Of a stretch of 64,000 nt of DNA, positions 7,530-16,172 are shown one piece after another. Both the position numbers and the translations under genes were made by a program. The number at the start of each line of letters is the position of its first letter. Positions within the stretch are counted from its first letter, which is position 1. The DNA comes from GWE2-42-39 sp034003625 (GTDB lineage Bacteria > Bacteroidota > Bacteroidia > Bacteroidales > Prolixibacteraceae): positions 1 to 64,000 of the forward strand of contig JAVEYG010000014.1 of assembly GCA_034003625.1 (NCBI GenBank), in the 5' to 3' direction. The notes below the pieces were generated by a model. It was given only the letters and a program-made list of their open reading frames with translations. It ran no database searches and had not been told where the DNA came from.

Positions 7530-9173
7530 ATGAAGATTGCACTGGCACAACTAAACTACCACATCGGAAATTTTGAAAGCAACACAGAAAAAATAATCCG
7601 TCATATCCACCGGGCAAAAGAAGAAGGTGCCGATCTGGCAATATTCTCCGAACTGTCGGTAACCGGTTACTACCCTCACGATCTGCTGGAGCGAAAAGAA
7701 TTTATCGCCCGGGCCGGAGAGGCGGTCCAGCAGATTGCTGCACACTGTCAGGGTATTGCAGCCATTGTCGGTGCGCCGGTAATCAACCAGGGTAGCAGGG
7801 GAAAGAAACTGTACAACTCAGCCCTTTTCCTGAACAATGGCAAAGTGGACAGCGTACACCACAAATCACTCTTGCCAACCTACGATATTTTTGACGAATA
7901 TCGTCATTTTGAACCCAACAAAGAGTTTTCACTGGTAGAATACAAAGGCCGGAAACTGGCGATTACCGTTTGTGAAGATTTGTGGGAAGAACAGGAAATC
8001 CAGAACGAATTTGGCAAAGAAAAACTATACCAGGTTTCCCCGCTGAAAGAGCTTGCAAAGCTGGGACCCGACCTGGTGATCAATATTTCAGCATCGCCAT
8101 TCTCGTACAACCAGGAAGGGGCGCGCAAGAAAATACTGGTAAAAAACGCGGTACGCTACAATCTGCCCATCGTTTATGTGAACCAGGTTGGGGCACAAAC
8201 CGAAATTATTTTCGACGGCGGTTCCTGTTATATGGACCGGGATGGAAATATTCCGGTGCAAATGAAATATTTCGGAGAAGATTTTCATGTGATCGACACC
8301 GGGAACATTATTCCGCTTCGGCAAGAACCTGCCGACACCATTGAAAAAATATACAGGGCGCTTGTTCTGGGAATCCGCGATTATTTTCAGAAAACAGGGT
8401 TCCGGAAAGCCACGCTGGGTCTTTCCGGCGGCATCGACTCGGCCCTAACGCTGGTATTGGCTGTTGAAGCACTGGGCAAAGAAAATGTACGGGTGTTGCT
8501 GATGCCCTCTAAATTTTCGTCGGACCATAGTGTAAACGATGCCATCTTCTTAGCAGAGAATCTTGGTGTTCAGTACGATATCCTCAGCATACAGGATGCC
8601 GTTGATGCGTTTCAAAAGAGCCTCACGCCTGTTTTTTGTGATTTGCCGCACGATGTGACGGAAGAAAATATACAGGCACGCGCCCGTGGAATTTTTGTGA
8701 TGGCCCTGTCCAATAAATTCGGGCACATTTTGCTGAATACTTCCAATAAAAGCGAATGTGCCGTCGGTTACGGAACGCTTTACGGCGACATGAACGGCGG
8801 CCTTTCGGTATTAGGCGATGTATATAAGACCGATGTGTTCAGGATGTCGCGATGGGTTAACCGCAACGGAGAAATCATTCCAGAGAATACGATCCTGAAA
8901 CCGCCGTCAGCCGAACTTCGTCCCAACCAGAAAGATAGCGATTCGCTTCCCGATTACAACATACTCGACCAAATCCTGTTCAATTACATCGAGATGAACC
9001 AGTCGCCATCTGAAATTATCGATAAAGGGTTCGATGAGGCTACGGTTCTCCGGACGATACGCATGGTCAATACAAATGAATATAAACGTTTCCAGGCGCC
9101 CCCTATCCTCAGGGTCAGCTCAAAAGCGTTTGGGTTCGGGCGAAAAATGCCTTTGGTGGCAATATACGATTGA
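7530..9173 (+). CDS. nadE: NAD+ synthase, glutamine-hydrolysing
   Basis: Amidates nicotinate adenine dinucleotide to NAD+ using glutamine, the last step of NAD synthesis. From the start at 7530 the protein is 547 residues. It has an N-terminal nitrilase-type glutaminase with the catalytic triad Glu41 (IFSELS), Lys112 (HHKSLLP) and Cys148 (TVCEDLW), and a C-terminal synthetase with the P-loop SGGIDS at 299-304. MKIALAQLNY is the normal family N-terminus, so the 29-codon upstream extension is not used. Length is typical of the long two-domain NadE. Confidence 0.96.
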   Translation: MKIALAQLNYHIGNFESNTEKIIRHIHRAKEEGADLAIFSELSVTGYYPHDLLERKEFIARAGEAVQQIAAHCQGIAAIVGAPVINQGSRGKKLYNSALFLNNGKVDSVHHKSLLPTYDIFDEYRHFEPNKEFSLVEYKGRKLAITVCEDLWEEQEIQNEFGKEKLYQVSPLKELAKLGPDLVINISASPFSYNQEGARKKILVKNAVRYNLPIVYVNQVGAQTEIIFDGGSCYMDRDGNIPVQMKYFGEDFHVIDTGNIIPLRQEPADTIEKIYRALVLGIRDYFQKTGFRKATLGLSGGIDSALTLVLAVEALGKENVRVLLMPSKFSSDHSVNDAIFLAENLGVQYDILSIQDAVDAFQKSLTPVFCDLPHDVTEENIQARARGIFVMALSNKFGHILLNTSNKSECAVGYGTLYGDMNGGLSVLGDVYKTDVFRMSRWVNRNGEIIPENTILKPPSAELRPNQKDSDSLPDYNILDQILFNYIEMNQSPSEIIDKGFDEATVLRTIRMVNTNEYKRFQAPPILRVSSKAFGFGRKMPLVAIYD

Positions 9174-9321
9174 TGTATATCTCTCACCCGTAAAACTCAA
9201 TGACCGACAGGGCAGGCAACCTGTTCATGCCATGCCAGCCATATCCTTATTTGAAAAGACGAATTCTTCCATGCCGAAAAGGGGAGAATGAACCTCATGT
9301 TGAAATATGTCGGGGAATGAT

Positions 9322-9350
9322 TTTGTTTTTCACAAATTTATTTACCTTTG
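9322..9350 (+). promoter_or_regulatory. Predicted promoter of the Crp/Fnr gene
   Basis: TTTG at 9322-9325 and TACCTTTG at 9343-9350 match both Bacteroidota elements; the spacer is 17 bp, slightly short of the usual 19-21. The start codon lies 28 bp after the -7 element. Confidence 0.5.
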
Positions 9351-9378
9351 ATGCTGCAAAACATGTAAATGAGAATTT

Positions 9379-10080
9379 ATGTTGAGTCACGAAATGGGGA
9401 TCAAGGAAATTCTTGACAATCCAAAATCAATATTTAACCTTCTGACCCCCGAAGAAAAAGAGGAGCTGCAAAGCAATATCTCACTTACCAATTATAAAAA
9501 AAATGAATTCATTTTCAAAGAAGGCGATAAACCCACCGGCTTTCTTTTCCTGGTTGACGGGAAAGTGAAAATTTTCAAGGAAGGGGTTGGTGGCAGGGAG
9601 CAAATCATACGAATGACAAAACCATTGGGCATGATTGGTTATCGCGCCCTCCTTGCCGGAGAATTACACATTGCATCGGCAGTAACCTTAGAGGATTCGA
9701 TTGTTGCGTATATCAGCGCCGAGATACTTTACACCCGCCTGCTCCGAAATTCCGATTTTGCAGAAAAAATCATCCGTAAACTGGCAAAAGAACTGGGGTT
9801 TTCCAACCTTCGTACAGTTACCCTCACCCAGAAACATATCCGGGGGCGCCTGGCCGAATCCATCCTTTTGCTGAAAGACAAATACGGCTTTGAAAATGAC
9901 GGCGCAACCCTGAAAGTGTACATGTCGCGCGAAGATATTGCCAACCTTTCAAACATGACCACTTCCAATGCAATCCGTACCCTGTCGACTTTTGCAGGTG
10001 AAAAAATTATTGCCATTGATGGGCGTAAAATCCGCATCCTTGATGTTCATCGGCTGGAGCGAATCAGCAAATTAGGATAG
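9379..10080 (+). CDS. Crp/Fnr-family transcriptional regulator
   Basis: 233 residues with an N-terminal cyclic-nucleotide-binding-type beta-roll (about 25-140, including EGDKPTGFLFLVDGKVKIF) and a C-terminal winged helix (about 155-230, recognition region SREDIANLSNMTTSNAIRTL). No cysteine cluster like the Fnr [4Fe-4S] ligands is present, so it is not an oxygen-sensing Fnr of the classical type; the effector is unknown. The ATG at 9379 is used, with a second possible start at 9394 (MGIKE). It stands alone, preceded by a fair promoter match and followed by a 39-codon ORF. Confidence 0.9.
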   Translation: MLSHEMGIKEILDNPKSIFNLLTPEEKEELQSNISLTNYKKNEFIFKEGDKPTGFLFLVDGKVKIFKEGVGGREQIIRMTKPLGMIGYRALLAGELHIASAVTLEDSIVAYISAEILYTRLLRNSDFAEKIIRKLAKELGFSNLRTVTLTQKHIRGRLAESILLLKDKYGFENDGATLKVYMSREDIANLSNMTTSNAIRTLSTFAGEKIIAIDGRKIRILDVHRLERISKLG

Positions 10081-10093
10081 GAAACACAAGAAG

Positions 10094-10213
10094 ATGCCTA
10101 TCCCCGAAAAAGAAGGAGCAAGGAAGTACGTAATACGATTTGATAACAATTACTTGTTAAGAGGTATCATTAAGGCTTTGGGCGAAAAAGGATTTTTACC
10201 GGTGCATGAATAA
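10094..10213 (+). CDS. Possible 39-residue small protein
   Basis: A complete 39-codon ORF begins 13 bp after the Crp/Fnr gene, with a purine-rich stretch (aggaaacacaagaag) immediately before its ATG. The product is basic and mixed hydrophobic: MPIPEKEGARKYVIRFDN at the start, then NYLLRGIIKALGEKGFLPVHE. Codon choice resembles the neighbours. It could be a real small protein co-transcribed with the regulator or a fragment of a larger gene. I do not recognise it. Confidence 0.35.
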   Translation: MPIPEKEGARKYVIRFDNNYLLRGIIKALGEKGFLPVHE

Positions 10214-10253
10214 TCGTGAACAATCCTGTTATCAAAGAATAGTTTCTTCTTGT

Positions 10254-12050
10254 TTACCCGATAATTCCCATTTTTTTCATCAGGAACGTAGCGTTCATGG
10301 TTTGGGTGACGCCCGTACGGAGCCGGTAGTCGAACGACAAGTCATCGTTGGTGAGCTGAACCTCGAAACACTGGTTCTGGATGGAACCAGGATATTGGGT
10401 GACCAGCTCGGTCAGTTTTAAATCGTGAGTGGCAACAATGCCGACTACCTTCAGCGAAATCAGTTGTTTTATCAGCTCTTTCGAGCCGTTCAGTTTATCG
10501 ACCGAGTTGGTGCCTTTGAGCATTTCATCGATAATCACGAACAGTTTTTCGCCGTTCCGGATGCGTTCGAGCATTTGTTGCAGGCGAAGCAATTCGGCAT
10601 AAAAATACGATTCGTCGTTCATCAGGTTGTCGGTCGTCCGCATGTTGGTATACAGGGCGATGGGCGTAAATTTCATCCGTGTTGCACAAACTTTGCAGCC
10701 GTTCATCGCCAAAACCAGGTTAATCCCGACGGTGCGGAGGAAAGTGCTTTTTCCGGCCATATTGGCCCCGGTGATGATCGCCAGTTTTCCATTGTCATTC
10801 AGCAGAAAGTCGTTATTAACCCGCTTTTTATCGCTAATCAGCGGGTGTCCCAGTTGTTCAGCCTCGAACGTAAAACGGTTGTTTTCGGGAACCGGCAACG
10901 CTCCTTCGGCATGATTAAAATTGTAATTTCCGAAACAGGAAAGGGCATCGAATTCGGCAATTACCTCGAACCACTGGTCGAGCAAATGATGATATTGTTG
11001 GTGCCATTTGCTGAGCCGGTAAATGCACCGCAGATCCCAAAGAAAAACGGAATTGAAAATCAGGGTCAGCACCATATTTCGTCCGTAATCCAATTGGGCG
11101 ATCAATTTTATCAATCGGCTGTTAATCCGGCTGGCCGATTGGTCTTGAAAATACAGTTTCTGTTTTAGTTGCCGCAATTGCCCCGACTGAAAATCTTTCT
11201 TTTCGATGTCGAGCAGCATTTCAATGTATTTCGACAATATTTCGGAACGGCTCCCGAATTGCTGGTGAAACCGCTGTATTGTTTTTGCCGAAAAACCATA
11301 TACGGCCCATTGCGAAAGCACAAAAAGCAAAACCATGCCCCAGGGGACAAGCGAAAAAATATTCAGCAGGATGACAATTAATGTCAGTACAGGAAAAATA
11401 GCGATCGCCAGCCGGACGGCCTGTTCATTTTTCAGTTGAAAAGAAGCCGACAACCATTGACTGATCAGGTCGAAATCGCGTTGGTCGCTGTCGGTTTTTC
11501 CTTTTGCCGCAAAATGCTGCCGCCAGTTTAACTCTTCGGCCAGTTCCTGAACTGCTTCTTGCTTTTGTCGTATCTTTTCCTGATCGGTTTCGTGGTTGGC
11601 CAGCATGTAGGCCAATCTTTTTTGTCCGCGCCGGGTCGACGCCCGGTTCAGGAATTGAAAAAAAGAGCGGGGGCCAAACAAGTCAAGGTCGAACGAAAAA
11701 GGGTGGTGAATGTCAATAAATTCGCTGCCTCCGGCAAAAGAACTGAAATCGCCATCCAGCGCTTTCAATTCTTCTTCGTTGATGCGGACCAGGTTCTGGT
11801 AAAATTGCTTTTCTTTTTCTTTCAGGATAAAAATTTTTATCAGGTAGAGAAAAAAGGCAAACAGCACCGCGGTAACCGGCATTACAACCGGTACCCCGAA
11901 ATCCCACAAATAAATTACCAATGCAACTGTCAGCAGGAAGATCGTCAGCCGGGACAAAGCAACCCACCTCAATTGTCGGGCCGTTTGCTGAAGTTTAAGT
12001 TGATAGCCATTCAACAATTCCTGATAGGCCGACCGGGGAGCTGCATTCAT
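10254..12050 (-). CDS. Membrane-anchored MutS-like ATPase
   Basis: 598 residues. The C-terminal third is a MutS domain V ATPase: Walker A GANMAGKST (428-436), Walker B LFVIIDE (503-509) and the switch histidine at 542 (ATHDLKL). The middle resembles the MutS core (lever/clamp, domain III). No mismatch-recognition domain I and no Smr domain are visible, so it is neither MutS1 nor MutS2. Instead there are hydrophobic helices near the N-terminus (about 33-49 and 53-75) and in the middle (about 213-233 and 235-253), suggesting membrane attachment. The start overlaps the stop of the PAP2 gene by four bases (ATGA), so the two are translationally coupled. Function unknown; a role in DNA repair should not be assumed. 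Confidence 0.85.
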   Translation of the reverse strand: MNAAPRSAYQELLNGYQLKLQQTARQLRWVALSRLTIFLLTVALVIYLWDFGVPVVMPVTAVLFAFFLYLIKIFILKEKEKQFYQNLVRINEEELKALDGDFSSFAGGSEFIDIHHPFSFDLDLFGPRSFFQFLNRASTRRGQKRLAYMLANHETDQEKIRQKQEAVQELAEELNWRQHFAAKGKTDSDQRDFDLISQWLSASFQLKNEQAVRLAIAIFPVLTLIVILLNIFSLVPWGMVLLFVLSQWAVYGFSAKTIQRFHQQFGSRSEILSKYIEMLLDIEKKDFQSGQLRQLKQKLYFQDQSASRINSRLIKLIAQLDYGRNMVLTLIFNSVFLWDLRCIYRLSKWHQQYHHLLDQWFEVIAEFDALSCFGNYNFNHAEGALPVPENNRFTFEAEQLGHPLISDKKRVNNDFLLNDNGKLAIITGANMAGKSTFLRTVGINLVLAMNGCKVCATRMKFTPIALYTNMRTTDNLMNDESYFYAELLRLQQMLERIRNGEKLFVIIDEMLKGTNSVDKLNGSKELIKQLISLKVVGIVATHDLKLTELVTQYPGSIQNQCFEVQLTNDDLSFDYRLRTGVTQTMNATFLMKKMGIIG

Positions 12051-12745
12051 AGATTCAGATAATTGTACTGCAAAAGTTTCCAGACCACCAACATCAGGAC
12101 GGCCACCGACACGACGAAGACAATAAGAAAACTGAGCGATTCGGCAGGGTTCAGGCGCGTTTCACTGATTTTCGGCAAACGGGCCAACGCTATTTTCTGT
12201 TCCAAATAGAGCAATAATTTGTAGAAAAGAAAACCGGTAAAAAATCCCCAGGCGATGCCTGCCAGGATGTCAAACGGATAGTGGACGCCCAGGTAAATTC
12301 GTGAGTACGAAACCACAAGCGCCCAGCAAAAAATGGTCGCCGTGTACAACCGATTGTTGAATAGTTTCGAGGTCAGAAAAGCAACGGCAATGGTATTGGA
12401 GGCATGAGAGGAGAAAAAGCCGTGAAGTCCGCCTTTCCGGAAGACATTGTGCACCAGGTCGCCTATTGCCGGATCGTGAACCGGGCGCAGGCGCTTCACC
12501 GATTCTTTTACCAGCACCGACAGCTGGTCGCTAAAAACGACGGCAAGAATAATGACCCCGAAAACAAGGATAAATTTCAACCGGTACTTTTTCAGGATTA
12601 AGATTCCGAATGCAAAATATACGGGAAGCCAGATTTCTTTTCGAGTGAACATCAGCATCACCATATCCCAGAACTGGTTGTGAAAACTGTTCAGGTAAAG
12701 CAGCAACGACTGGTCGAGTTCTTTAAAAAATGAAATGAGCTCCAT
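12047..12745 (-). CDS. PAP2-family membrane phosphatase
   Basis: 232-residue integral membrane phosphatase of the type 2 phosphatidic acid phosphatase family. All three signature motifs are visible: K80-x6-RP (ending KRLRP), the SSH form of the PSGH motif at 112-114, and S148-R149-x5-H155-x3-D159 (SRIYLGVHYPFD). Substrate cannot be told from sequence; undecaprenyl pyrophosphate, phosphatidylglycerol phosphate and lipid A 1-phosphate are all precedented. Five to six hydrophobic segments. It lies 5 bp behind obg and overlaps the MutS-like gene, forming a three-gene reverse-strand unit. Confidence 0.92.
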   Translation of the reverse strand: MELISFFKELDQSLLLYLNSFHNQFWDMVMLMFTRKEIWLPVYFAFGILILKKYRLKFILVFGVIILAVVFSDQLSVLVKESVKRLRPVHDPAIGDLVHNVFRKGGLHGFFSSHASNTIAVAFLTSKLFNNRLYTATIFCWALVVSYSRIYLGVHYPFDILAGIAWGFFTGFLFYKLLLYLEQKIALARLPKISETRLNPAESLSFLIVFVVSVAVLMLVVWKLLQYNYLNL

Positions 12746-12750
12746 GATTT

Positions 12751-13740
12751 TCAGGGGTTAAGAATTTGCCAGATTTTGTCTTTCAGCCGGACGATACCCG
12801 ACCCGGTGACCGAAGATATAAACAGATGGGGAATGTCGTCAAATTCAGCGCTTATTTCTTTCATTAAATCTTCGTCCAGAAAATCGCTTTTACTGATAAC
12901 CAGAAACCGGTCTTTATCAAGTAGTTCGGAATTGTATTTTTCGAGTTCGTTCAGCAAAATGAAATATTCTTTTCGGTGGTCTTTGCTGTCGGCAGGAACC
13001 ATGAACAACAGCATTGAGTTGCGTTCGATGTGCCTCAGGAAACGCAGGCCAAGGCCTTTCCCTTCGTGCGCCCCTTCGATGATACCGGGAATGTCGGCCA
13101 TTACAAACGAACGGCTTTCGCGGTGCCCCACAATACCGAGGTTGGGGACCAGCGTCGTAAACGGATAATCGGCAATTTCGGGTTTAGCAGCCGAAACTAC
13201 CGACAACAAAGTAGATTTTCCGGCGTTCGGAAACCCCACCAAACCAACGTCAGCCAATATTTTTAGTTCCAGTATCTTCCAGCCTTCGGTATACTCTTCT
13301 CCCGGCTGTGCAAAGCGCGGGGTTTGCCGGGTTGCCGTTTTAAAATGGGTATTCCCCAGCCCTCCGCGGCCCCCTTTTTCAAGGATAAACGTTTCGCCGT
13401 CCCGGGTTATTTCACAGATGAATTCTCCGGTTTCCGCATCTTTTGTAACTGTGCCGAGTGGCACTTCAATCACCACATCATCCCCATCGGCGCCAAAACT
13501 GCATTGCCGGCCTCCCGATTCGCCATGCCCGGCGTATACATGTTTCTGGTATTTCAGGTGAAGAAGTGTCCACAACTGTGCATTTCCTTTCAGGATAACA
13601 TGGCCGCCCCGTCCGCCGTCGCCGCCATCGGGGCCGCCTTTGGGTGCAAATTTTTCCCTGCGGAAATGCGCCGATCCGGCCCCGCCCTTTCCCGAGCGGG
13701 TAAATATTTTTACGTAATCAACGAAATTGTTTTCTGCCAT
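12751..13740 (-). CDS. obg: GTPase Obg/CgtA
   Basis: Essential ribosome-associated GTPase involved in 50S assembly and stress control. The 329 residues comprise the glycine-rich Obg fold (1-158; KGGPDGGDGGRGG and related loops) and the G domain with G1 GFPNAGKST (169-177) and G3 DIPG (216-219). The protein ends at the G domain, without the C-terminal OCT domain found in Bacillus, which is common in Bacteroidota. The start at 13740 (MAENNFVDYV) is the family N-terminus; a 25-residue upstream extension is rejected because the predicted -7 element lies within it. First gene of obg-PAP2-mutS-like. Confidence 0.95.
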   Translation of the reverse strand: MAENNFVDYVKIFTRSGKGGAGSAHFRREKFAPKGGPDGGDGGRGGHVILKGNAQLWTLLHLKYQKHVYAGHGESGGRQCSFGADGDDVVIEVPLGTVTKDAETGEFICEITRDGETFILEKGGRGGLGNTHFKTATRQTPRFAQPGEEYTEGWKILELKILADVGLVGFPNAGKSTLLSVVSAAKPEIADYPFTTLVPNLGIVGHRESRSFVMADIPGIIEGAHEGKGLGLRFLRHIERNSMLLFMVPADSKDHRKEYFILLNELEKYNSELLDKDRFLVISKSDFLDEDLMKEISAEFDDIPHLFISSVTGSGIVRLKDKIWQILNP

Positions 13741-13761
13741 ACTTGTTTTCAAAATTGAAAG

Positions 13762-13769
13762 CAAAAGTA
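13762..13769 (-). promoter_or_regulatory. Predicted obg -7 element
   Basis: Reverse strand TACTTTTG followed by C matches TAnnTTTG exactly, 22-29 bp upstream of the obg start at 13740. The -33 region is only T-rich. Confidence 0.45.
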
Positions 13770-13986
13770 CGGCGAATTTATGGGATTGAAAAATTTGAGA
13801 TAAACGGGTCTGCAAAGTATGACAAAATCAGAAGAGAGTTTCCCCCGCGTGTCTGCATTCTGACAAAACAGACATGCCGGTCAATAAAAAGTTTTTGTAA
13901 ACATGTAAATCAGTCAGCATTCCTCAACTGGAAGGGTTTGGCATATTTTTTATTCCTTTGATGGCGTAATTAAAATTGATTTAAAA

Positions 13987-14763
13987 ATGAACCTGACAAA
14001 ATCATCCAATCCTGTTTTCGGAAAACAGGTTTTTAATCCGGCATATTCAGGCGCCAATGAAGGCGTGATGACCATTAATGGCACAGTGAACAAAACCGGG
14101 CTGATGCTGGCCATTGTAATTTTTGCAGCCTTGTTTACCTGGAATAAATTTTTCGGAGCATACAACCCGGAACTCCCCGAGGCTGCCTTTTCTTCTATAA
14201 AACTATGGTTGATAACAGGCGCTATTGGCGGTCTGGTTACTGCACTGATTACTACTTTCAAGCCGCAAAGTGCGGCTATTTCGGCACCTGTTTATGCTGT
14301 ATTTCAGGGACTTTTCCTGGGTGGAATTTCCGCTTTCTTTGAGGCGATGTACCCCGGGTTGGTCATGCGTGCAGTGACCCTCACTTTCGGCGTTTTCATA
14401 GTCATGCTTTTCTTGTTCCGTTCCGGGACAATTCGAGCAACAGGCAGGTTCCGGATGGGTGTGCTTGCCGCGACCGGTGGAATCGCATTGGTTTACTTAG
14501 TTAGTTTTATTGCCGGCCTTTTTGGTGCCAGTCTTAACTTTTTATACGGGAACGGGACTATTGGCATTGTCTTCAGTTTAGTGGTAGTTGTCATCGCAGC
14601 CCTGAACCTGATCCTTGATTTCGATATGATCGAACAGGGAGCCCGGAGCGGGGCGCCTAAGTTTATGGAATGGTACGGCGCATTTGGCTTGATGGTCACC
14701 CTGATCTGGCTTTATTTAGAAATGTTGAGGTTACTTGCAAAATTCGCGTCAAGCAGGGAATAG
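13987..14763 (+). CDS. Bax inhibitor-1/YccA-type membrane protein
   Basis: 258-residue polytopic membrane protein with about seven hydrophobic segments. The N-terminus (SSNPVFGKQVFNPAYSGANEG) and repeated membrane segments are those of the bacterial BaxI_1 family, related to eukaryotic Bax inhibitor-1 and E. coli YccA. The acidic residues of the TMBIM calcium/proton site can be placed near LILDFDMIEQG in the sixth segment. In bacteria the family has been tied to membrane protein quality control and ion leak; the role here is not known. Monocistronic, followed by a strong hairpin terminator. Confidence 0.85.
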   Translation: MNLTKSSNPVFGKQVFNPAYSGANEGVMTINGTVNKTGLMLAIVIFAALFTWNKFFGAYNPELPEAAFSSIKLWLITGAIGGLVTALITTFKPQSAAISAPVYAVFQGLFLGGISAFFEAMYPGLVMRAVTLTFGVFIVMLFLFRSGTIRATGRFRMGVLAATGGIALVYLVSFIAGLFGASLNFLYGNGTIGIVFSLVVVVIAALNLILDFDMIEQGARSGAPKFMEWYGAFGLMVTLIWLYLEMLRLLAKFASSRE

Positions 14764-14791
14764 AGACTAATGTTCAGTCTCAGCATTCAGC

Positions 14792-14835
14792 AAAAGGGAT
14801 CCGGTCTTTTTCGAAAAAGACCGGATCCCTTTTTT
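14792..14835 (+). terminator. Perfect 42-bp palindromic terminator
   Basis: A 42-bp perfect inverted repeat at 14792-14833 (21 bp each side of the centre TCGA) starts with AAAAGGGATCCGG and ends in a run of six T. It is flanked by A4 on one side and T6 on the other, so it can act as a rho-independent terminator, chiefly for the upstream BaxI-type gene. Confidence 0.85.
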
Positions 14836-14952
14836 GTGCAGAAGTTTATACCTTCCGAAGTTTCCCGGGTAAAAAACCGCGATACCCTTGTTTTTATTTT
14901 CCGGCCATAAATGCTATTTTCGGCTGATAAAAAGAAAAAAGACACTGTTTTT

Positions 14953-16119
14953 ATGGAAATTATCCAGGTAACTGATAAGAAAACAATCACCGCTTTTCAC
15001 AAACTCCCGGCTTATATTTACAGCGACGATGCCAACTGGGTGCCTTCCCTTCAAATGATGATTGAAGATATTTTCAACCCTGAAAAAAATGCAGGGTTTA
15101 TCAATGGCGATGCAAAGCGGTGGCTGGTTACCAACAAACGCCGGACGATTGGCCGTATTGCTGCATTTTACGACCGTAGCAAAATTGACGACGGGGCTGA
15201 ACCTGTCGGGGGGATTGGTTTTTTTGAATGCGAGAACAACCAGCAGGCCGCCAACCTGCTTTTCGATACCGCCCGCGACTGGCTCCGAAAAGAAGGATTT
15301 ACCGCAATGGACGGCCCTGTCAATTTTGGCGAAAATTTCTTCAACTGGGGATTGTTGGTCGATGGATTTCAGCAACAGGGGTTTGGGATGCCGTACCATC
15401 CGCCGTACTACAAACAATTATTTGAACAATACGGTTTCAAAACCTATTATCAACAATTTAGTTACCACCTCGATATTACCAGTCCCGACCTGCCGGAACG
15501 TTTCTGGAAAATTGCGGCATGGGTGGCACAAAAAAAAGATTTTCACTATAAAACATTCTCATTTAAAGAGCAAGAGCGCTGTATTAACGATTTTCTTACC
15601 ATTCATCAACAAGCTTGGAACAAACACAACAATTATAAGCCGATCGCCCGCGACGACCTGAGGGCTCTGATCCGCGATGCAAAAATGGTGTTGGAAGAAG
15701 ATTTTATCTGGTATGTGTACCATAAAAACGAACCTATTGCTTTTTTTATGATGATCCCGGATTTGAACCAGCTTTTGAAATACCTGAAAGACGGCAGGTT
15801 GAACCTGTGGCGAATCATAAAACTTCTGTACCTGAAACGGAAAAAAGTAATGAACCGCTGCCGTGTACTGGTGATGGGTGTGGTTCCCAAATTTCAACGT
15901 TCGGGAATTGAATCGGGAATTTTCTGGCAAATACGGCAGGTGTTGCTGAAAAAGAAATGGTACAACGAAATGGAACTGAGCTGGGTGGGCGACTTCAACC
16001 CGAAAATGATCTCGCTTTTCAAATCGGTGGGAAGCCAATACGCAAAAACCCACGAAACCATGCGCTATCTGTTCGACCGCAACCGCCCGTTCAAACGCTT
16101 GTCGGCAATCGAAGAATAG
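14953..16119 (+). CDS. GNAT-like acyltransferase, tandem copy 1
   Basis: 388 residues from the start at 14953 (MEIIQVTDKK); the longer frame from 14911 is not supported because the neighbour starts at the equivalent position. The C-terminal half contains a segment reading MGVVPKFQRSGIESGIFWQ, which resembles the acetyl-CoA-binding motif A of GNAT enzymes (VxPxxQ/RxxGxG/A). Two conserved blocks, AMDGPVNFGENFFNWGLLVDG and PYHPPYYKQLFEQYGF, are shared with the next gene. I recognise the family as a widespread Bacteroidota GNAT-like protein without a known substrate. Its paralogue lies 53 bp downstream on the same strand. Confidence 0.75.
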   Translation: MEIIQVTDKKTITAFHKLPAYIYSDDANWVPSLQMMIEDIFNPEKNAGFINGDAKRWLVTNKRRTIGRIAAFYDRSKIDDGAEPVGGIGFFECENNQQAANLLFDTARDWLRKEGFTAMDGPVNFGENFFNWGLLVDGFQQQGFGMPYHPPYYKQLFEQYGFKTYYQQFSYHLDITSPDLPERFWKIAAWVAQKKDFHYKTFSFKEQERCINDFLTIHQQAWNKHNNYKPIARDDLRALIRDAKMVLEEDFIWYVYHKNEPIAFFMMIPDLNQLLKYLKDGRLNLWRIIKLLYLKRKKVMNRCRVLVMGVVPKFQRSGIESGIFWQIRQVLLKKKWYNEMELSWVGDFNPKMISLFKSVGSQYAKTHETMRYLFDRNRPFKRLSAIEE

Positions 16120-16172
16120 GACGGTTGTAATTTCTGAAAATCATCGTAAATTGGTCGCAAAAACACAGGCTT

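Noticed and set aside
10425..11168. 247-residue open frame antisense to the MutS-like gene
   Set aside because: No promoter, no family motifs, fully overlapped by a well-supported ATPase gene.
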